Position numbers and translations under genes: made by a program. A stretch of DNA of 64,000 nt. It comes from Galactobacter caseinivorans. GTDB taxonomy: Bacteria; Actinomycetota; Actinomycetes; Actinomycetales; Micrococcaceae. Under the pieces are notes generated by a model. It worked only from the letters and a program-made list of their open reading frames with translations, made no database searches and had not been told where the DNA came from. Shown here piece after piece: positions 60,064-64,000 of this stretch (within the stretch, counting starts at the first letter, position 1; each line of letters opens with the position of its first letter). The stretch spans positions 62,001 through 126,000 of the forward strand of contig NZ_QQXL01000001.1 of NCBI RefSeq assembly GCF_003640665.1. Reading direction: 5' to 3'.

Positions 60064-61059
60064 CTAACGGGAAGTGCGTCGTCGAGTGAACTGGTCCACT
60101 GCCACCGCGACGATGACCAGGGCGCCAGTGGCGATGTTCTGGTAAAGGCTGTCCACGCCGGCCAGCGTCAGGCCGCTGCGCAGCACGCCAATAATCAGCG
60201 TGCCGATCAGGGTCCCGAGCACTCCGCCGCGTCCACCAAACAGGCTGGTTCCGCCGATCACCACCGCGGTGATGGTGTCCAGGTTGGCGTTTTGATAGGC
60301 GTTGGAGTCAGCGGTGGAGATGCGGCCAAGGGCGGCCCAGGCCGCGATCAGCGCAATGACGCCGGACACGATGTACACAGAGAACATATTTCGTCGCGTC
60401 TTCACACCGGAGAGCAGCGCACCATTCGGATTGCCACCCACCGCGTAGACGTGACGCCCCCAAGCAGTCTGTGTCAATGCGTAGCCCATGATCGCGTACA
60501 CCAGGAGCATGACCACCACGCCGTACGTGGTGGTGAACGTGCCGATCTTGAAGGTATTGCCCAAGAAGGTCAGCAGCGGAGAGGTCACCTGGTAGGTCTC
60601 GGAACCGGCCAGCAGGCGGGTCGCCGCGACGATCGCCGTGAAGGTACCAAGGGTGACGATGAACGGTGGCAGCCGCAGCACGGTCACCAGAGCGCCGTTC
60701 AGGGCCCCAAGCCCCACACAGACGATCATGGCGATGACCATGGCGCCCACCGGGCCAATGCCAGCGGCGGCCTGGGCCAGCACGATGGTGCCGAGGACCG
60801 CGATGGCGCCGATGGACAGGTCAATGCCTGCCGTCAGGATGATCAGCGTCTGTGCCACCGCAAGGATTCCCACCACAACGGACTGCTGAAGAATCAGCGA
60901 CAGGTTGGCCGGTGCCAGGAATCGGGGGGACATGGCGCTAAAGATGATGATGGCCACGAGGAGCGCGACCACGGACCCAAAGACGGGCGAGTGGAGGATG
61001 CGTCCGGGCAGTGACTTCAGAACCGAGGTGTTCGTGTTCTCAAATCGAGTGGTTGTCAT
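60064..61059 (-). CDS. Sugar ABC transporter permease (FrcC/RbsC-like)
   Basis: 331 residues from ATG 61059. Eight to ten helices with the RbsC/BPD_transp_2 pattern: ILTAGIDLSIGAIAVLGTIVLAQ, LPPFIVTLGTFTAIVAATRLL, AVGGNPNGALLSGVKTRRNMFSVYIVSG and GGTSLFGGRGGVLGTLIGTLIIGVL. It forms the pore of a carbohydrate-uptake (CUT2) transporter. Confidence 0.93.
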   Translation of the reverse strand: MTTTRFENTNTSVLKSLPGRILHSPVFGSVVALLVAIIIFSAMSPRFLAPANLSLILQQSVVVGILAVAQTLIILTAGIDLSIGAIAVLGTIVLAQAAAGIGPVGAMVIAMIVCVGLGALNGALVTVLRLPPFIVTLGTFTAIVAATRLLAGSETYQVTSPLLTFLGNTFKIGTFTTTYGVVVMLLVYAIMGYALTQTAWGRHVYAVGGNPNGALLSGVKTRRNMFSVYIVSGVIALIAAWAALGRISTADSNAYQNANLDTITAVVIGGTSLFGGRGGVLGTLIGTLIIGVLRSGLTLAGVDSLYQNIATGALVIVAVAVDQFTRRRTSR

Positions 61060-61136
61060 GAAGTGTCCTTTGACTGTGCGGGGCCGCCGCCGTGACGGCG
61101 ACCCCGCAGCGAGACGTGATCAGAAGGTGTTGAAGG

Positions 61137-62165
61137 CTAGCCCCAGCAGTTCTCGGCACCCCAGGTGGTGTCCTTGGACTCCACGCCGTCAACGGGCTTG
61201 TCGGTGATGAGCATGGAGCCGGTGTCGTTGAAGGACTGAGCAGGCTTGGTGCCGTCCTTGGCGAAGGCGACGACTGCGTCGACGCCGGAGGTGGCCATCT
61301 TGGCCGGGAACTGGAGCACGGTTCCGCCGATCACGCCCTTCTTGACGTTGGCCACGCCGACGCAGGAGCCGTCGATGGAGCCGATGGAGACGGCGCTCTC
61401 CTTGCCAGCGGACTTGATGGCGGCGTAGCCACCCGCGGCTGCCGGCTCGTTGATGGTGTAAAGCGCGTTGGCATCTGGTGCGCGCTGGAGCAGGTTCTCC
61501 ATGGCGGTCTGGGCCTTGGTCTGGTCTCCATTGGTGTCTGCCTTACCGGCAATCTCCGAGGAGTCCTCGCTCAGACCCATGCCCTCAAGGAAGCCCTTGT
61601 GGCGCAGGGAGTCAACGGTGCCGCCCGGGGTGCCGTCCAGCATGAGCACCTTGGGGGTCTTGCTGCCCAGGGCGCCCTTGACCCACTTGCCCTGGGTGAC
61701 GCCGGCAGCCAGGTTATCGGTGGCGAAGGTCGCGTCCACGGCATCCGCCGGCTCGGTGGCCGTATCAAGCGCAATCACGATGACGCCCTGGTCGCGGGCG
61801 TTCTTGATGGCGGAGAGGATGCCGGAGGAGGAGTTAGGGGTAATCAGGATGCCCTTGACGCCCTGGGTCACCAGGTTCTCGATCGCGGCGACCTGGCCCT
61901 CGTTGTCGCCATCAAAGGCGCCGGCCAGGGCCACGAGCTTGGCGCCCTTGGCATCTGCCTGCTTCTGGGCGGCCTCGCGCAGCTTCACGAAGAACGGGTT
62001 GGCGTCGGTCTTGGTGACGAGGCCAATCTTGACCTCTTCGCCACCGCCGCCGGAGCCACTGCCGCTGTCGTTGCCTGCCGCGCAACCGGAGGTGGTGACC
62101 ACCATGGTTGCTGCAGCGAGGGCGCCGGCGGCCATCATCATGCGGCGAGAGAATGTGAACTTCAT
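61137..62165 (-). CDS. Sugar-binding lipoprotein of the CUT2 transporter (FrcB-like)
   Basis: 342 residues from ATG 62165. Lipoprotein signal MKFTFSRRMMMAAGALAAAT with lipobox TTSGC (Cys28), a Gly/Ser linker, then a periplasmic-binding type 1 domain: KIGLVTKTDANPFFVKLREAAQKQ, NLVTQGVKGILITPNSSSG, VIVIALDTATEP and IGSIDGSCVGVANVKKGVIGG. Ligand is a pentose or hexose; the gene order suggests fructose/ribose-type. Highest expression expected as first gene after the LacI-type operator. Confidence 0.92.
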   Translation of the reverse strand: MKFTFSRRMMMAAGALAAATMVVTTSGCAAGNDSGSGSGGGGEEVKIGLVTKTDANPFFVKLREAAQKQADAKGAKLVALAGAFDGDNEGQVAAIENLVTQGVKGILITPNSSSGILSAIKNARDQGVIVIALDTATEPADAVDATFATDNLAAGVTQGKWVKGALGSKTPKVLMLDGTPGGTVDSLRHKGFLEGMGLSEDSSEIAGKADTNGDQTKAQTAMENLLQRAPDANALYTINEPAAAGGYAAIKSAGKESAVSIGSIDGSCVGVANVKKGVIGGTVLQFPAKMATSGVDAVVAFAKDGTKPAQSFNDTGSMLITDKPVDGVESKDTTWGAENCWG

Positions 62166-62209
62166 GAGTGCGCTCCTTTAAAACAAGGGGTGAGGCTGTG
62201 ATGTCCGTC

Positions 62210-62247
62210 ATAGTATCCACGACGCAAGCGCTTGCGCAAGCGCTTTC
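62210..62247 (-). promoter_or_regulatory. LacI-type operator and promoter of the sugar transporter
   Basis: Perfect 14-bp palindrome CGCAAGCGCTTGCG (62223-62236) with an overlapping half-matched copy GCAAGCGCTTTC up to 62247. On the minus strand a -10-like TACTAT (62215-62210) and a weak -35 TTGCGC (62239-62234, 18-bp spacer) lie on either side of it, so a bound LacI-type repressor would cover the promoter. The divergent regulator gene starts at 62315. Confidence 0.75.
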
Positions 62248-62314
62248 GCGAACTCCGGACCCAATGCTAGCGTGAGTTCACCCAAAGCGGGCACTCAAAG
62301 GGAGAATGTGCACT

Positions 62315-63316
62315 GTGGTCACGATCAACGAAGTAGCGCAGCGCGCAGGGGTCTCTGCCAGCACCGTCTCGCACGTTCTCAACAAGACTCGTCCCGTCAA
62401 CCAGGACACCCGCGAACGCGTGGAGCGCGCCGTGGAGGAACTGGGCTATCGGCGCAGCGCCGTGGCCAGGACCCTGGCCGGGGGCAAGTCCAACACCATC
62501 GGCCTGGTCATCTCCGGCCTGAGCAACGCCTACTTTGGCCCCCTGCTCGCGGCCATTGAGCGCGGCGTCACCGCCGCCGGCTACGTGTTGGTCATCGGGG
62601 ACTCGCATGATGAGGCCACCATGGAACGCCGCGTGGTGGAGTCCCTGCTTGACCGCCATGTGGACGGCCTGCTCGTGGCTCCCTCCCCGGGCTTCCTCGA
62701 GTCAAGCGCCAACGTGGTGGCGCAGGCGGGAACCCCGCTGGTCGCCATTGACCGTTCCATCGACGTCGATTGCGATCAGGTGGTCCCGGAGAACCGGCTC
62801 GCCACCCAGGAATTGACGGAGCACCTGTTGTGGCACGGGCACCGGCGGATCGCCGTCATGTCCGGCCTGCCGGGGCTGGATTCCACGGAGGAGCGCCGCG
62901 CCGGCTACATCGATGCCTTGGAGCGGCGCGGCCTCAGCGTGGATCCCGACCTCATCGCTGTGGCGGATTCTGGCTCGGAGCAGGCCAGGGCCGCCACCGC
63001 CAAGCTGTTCTCCGCCCCGGACCGCCCCGGGGCCCTCCTGACCCTGAACAACGCCATGACCATCGGCGCCCTGCGCGGCCTCAAGGACGTGGGGCTGGAG
63101 GTCCCGCGTGACGTGGCGTTGGTCGCGTATGACGACTTCGAGTGGAGCGATCTGTTTGAACCCGGCCTGACCGCCGTGGCGCAGGACATCGACGCGATGG
63201 GGGCACTCGCCGTCGAGCGACTGTTGGCCCGCATCAACGGCGACACCGAGCCGGCCCAGACGCACGTGATCGCCACCGACTTCCGGCTGCGCTCCTCCTG
63301 CGGCTGCCCCAGCTAG
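62315..63316 (+). CDS. LacI-family transcriptional regulator
   Basis: 333 residues from GTG 62315, ten bases after GGGAG; ATG 62306 is only one base from the same RBS and is less likely. HTH TINEVAQRAGVSASTVSHVLN and hinge DTRERVERAVEELGYRRSAVARTL, followed by a periplasmic-binding-protein-like sensor (IGLVISGLSNAYFGPLLAAIERGV, GLLVAPSP, LVAIDRSIDVDCDQV). It probably represses the divergent sugar transporter operon and is relieved by the sugar or its phosphate. The C-terminus RSSCGCPS has a Cys pair of unknown role. Confidence 0.92.
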   Translation: MVTINEVAQRAGVSASTVSHVLNKTRPVNQDTRERVERAVEELGYRRSAVARTLAGGKSNTIGLVISGLSNAYFGPLLAAIERGVTAAGYVLVIGDSHDEATMERRVVESLLDRHVDGLLVAPSPGFLESSANVVAQAGTPLVAIDRSIDVDCDQVVPENRLATQELTEHLLWHGHRRIAVMSGLPGLDSTEERRAGYIDALERRGLSVDPDLIAVADSGSEQARAATAKLFSAPDRPGALLTLNNAMTIGALRGLKDVGLEVPRDVALVAYDDFEWSDLFEPGLTAVAQDIDAMGALAVERLLARINGDTEPAQTHVIATDFRLRSSCGCPS

Positions 63317-63358
63317 CCGCGGCCCGGTCAGCCACAGCCCAGCCACTAGGCTCGTCGC

Positions 63359-64000
63359 ATGCCTTCCGCGCCTCACCGCACCAGCCCTGACGAGATCACA
63401 CCGCCCCGCACCATCGCGGTGATTGGCGCGGGCGTGGTGGGGCTGACGTGCGCGCTGGAACTGGCGCGCGCAGGGCACCTGGTCACGATGGTTGCGGATG
63501 CCAGCGCGGAGGACTCGGTCTCTGGGGTGGCCGGCGGGATCTGGTTCCCGCACCAATCGGAGGGTTCCCCGCGCGCCGCGCGGCTGCTCGCGGACTCCTT
63601 TGAGGCCTTCCGAGCCCTGGCCCATTCCGTTCCGGAGGCCGGCGTGGACCTGCGCCGTGGCGTGTGGGTGGCGCGGGGCGCCGCCTCTGATGACGCGTGG
63701 GTGGATTCGCTCGGTGCCTCGGCGGACGGCGGCCCCGCCGGGCGGGCAGCCATCGCGGCGCTGCCTCACCACCAATGGCCCGACGGCGCCACGGACGCCT
63801 TCTCCTGCTCCCTTCCCGTGGTCGACATGCCCACCTACCTGCCGTGGTTGCGCGCCCAGTGCGCCGCGGCAGGGGTGCGGGTGGTGAGGTCCACGGCCGA
63901 TTCGGTGGCGCATGCCGCGTCGGTCGCGGCGCGGGAGGGCAACCCAGCGGACCTGGTGGTGGTCGCGGCAGGGGCGCGCTCGGGGGATCTGCTCGGGGAC
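63359..64000 (+). CDS. FAD-dependent D-amino-acid-oxidase-like protein, 5' part only
   Basis: Start ATG 63359; the frame is open at the right edge, so 214 codons are visible. FAD-binding Rossmann motif IAVIGAGVVGLTCALELARAG, then the DAO-type segment SVSGVAGGIWFPHQSEGSPRAARLLADSFEAF, with the A-G-G-I-W-F-P pattern of eukaryote-like D-amino-acid oxidases, and LVVVAAGARSGDLL. Such enzymes deaminate D-amino acids to 2-oxo acids with H2O2. C-terminal substrate residues are beyond the window. Confidence 0.85.
   Translation, partial: MPSAPHRTSPDEITPPRTIAVIGAGVVGLTCALELARAGHLVTMVADASAEDSVSGVAGGIWFPHQSEGSPRAARLLADSFEAFRALAHSVPEAGVDLRRGVWVARGAASDDAWVDSLGASADGGPAGRAAIAALPHHQWPDGATDAFSCSLPVVDMPTYLPWLRAQCAAAGVRVVRSTADSVAHAASVAAREGNPADLVVVAAGARSGDLLGD

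Overview
The window comes from a high-GC actinobacterium, most likely a member of the Micrococcales close to Micrococcaceae/Arthrobacter. The signs are strong G/C third-position bias, many GTG starts, the actinobacterial ribosomal protein bS22, a Rex-type redox regulator, the ResABC-type cytochrome c maturation operon next to menaquinone genes, and a mycothiol-type arsenate reductase locus. No tRNA, rRNA, CRISPR array, prophage or intact transposon was seen. Almost every gene has a recognisable family. All identifications come from reading motifs and gene order; no database search was run.

Layout. 1-4.9 kb: the 3' end of an acuC-like deacetylase gene, two small HTH regulators, bS22, a glutaredoxin-like protein with Rex, a repeat-rich membrane protein and a YceI protein. 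5.0-10.1 kb: cytochrome c biogenesis operon (phosphatase, TlpA/ResA lipoprotein, CcdA, ResB, CcsB). 10.4-16.8 kb: a lipoprotein, small membrane proteins, menA-menE-menB, a YhhN protein and a thioesterase. 17.1-20.0 kb: thiolase, enoyl-CoA hydratase and hydroxyacyl-CoA dehydrogenase (lower phenylacetate pathway). 20.1-29.7 kb: HNH/DUF222 protein, GNAT, a divergent arsenic locus, an ABC-F protein and a secreted TAP-type hydrolase. 29.9-32.1 kb: paaZ. 32.2-41.9 kb: GNAT, a 41-residue protein, an APH-like kinase, an exported Lys-rich repeat protein convergent with a two-component system and its acidic-tailed membrane partner, methionine aminopeptidase, an orphan TPP enzyme and a membrane protein. 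42.0-44.6 kb: paaR-paaK-paaI. 44.6-50.5 kb: oligopeptidase B and the ATP-grasp/alpha-E/transglutaminase trio. 50.5-53.3 kb: an amino-acid ABC transporter flanked by a structured repeat. 53.5-58.2 kb: paaABCDE-paaG. 58.3-63.3 kb: a frcBCAK-type sugar importer with a divergent LacI regulator. End: the start of a D-amino-acid-oxidase-like gene.

How it fits together. The complete phenylacetyl-CoA catabolic pathway is present but spread over four loci: PaaK activation, PaaABCDE epoxidation, PaaG isomerisation, PaaZ ring opening, PaaFHJ beta-oxidation and PaaI thioesterase. Each locus carries a 16-bp operator of consensus CTGACCGATCGGTCAG next to or on its promoter, which suggests one regulon under the TetR-family regulator encoded beside paaK.

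Observations most worth following up: a 63-bp nested-hairpin repeat (three copies, stem pairing preserved despite substitutions) that brackets the amino-acid transporter; a polybasic exported repeat protein next to a two-component operon that encodes a membrane protein with a poly-Asp tail; an arsenic locus with no efflux pump and an ArsC paralogue whose CX5R loop has become CX5K; and the four-site Paa regulon.
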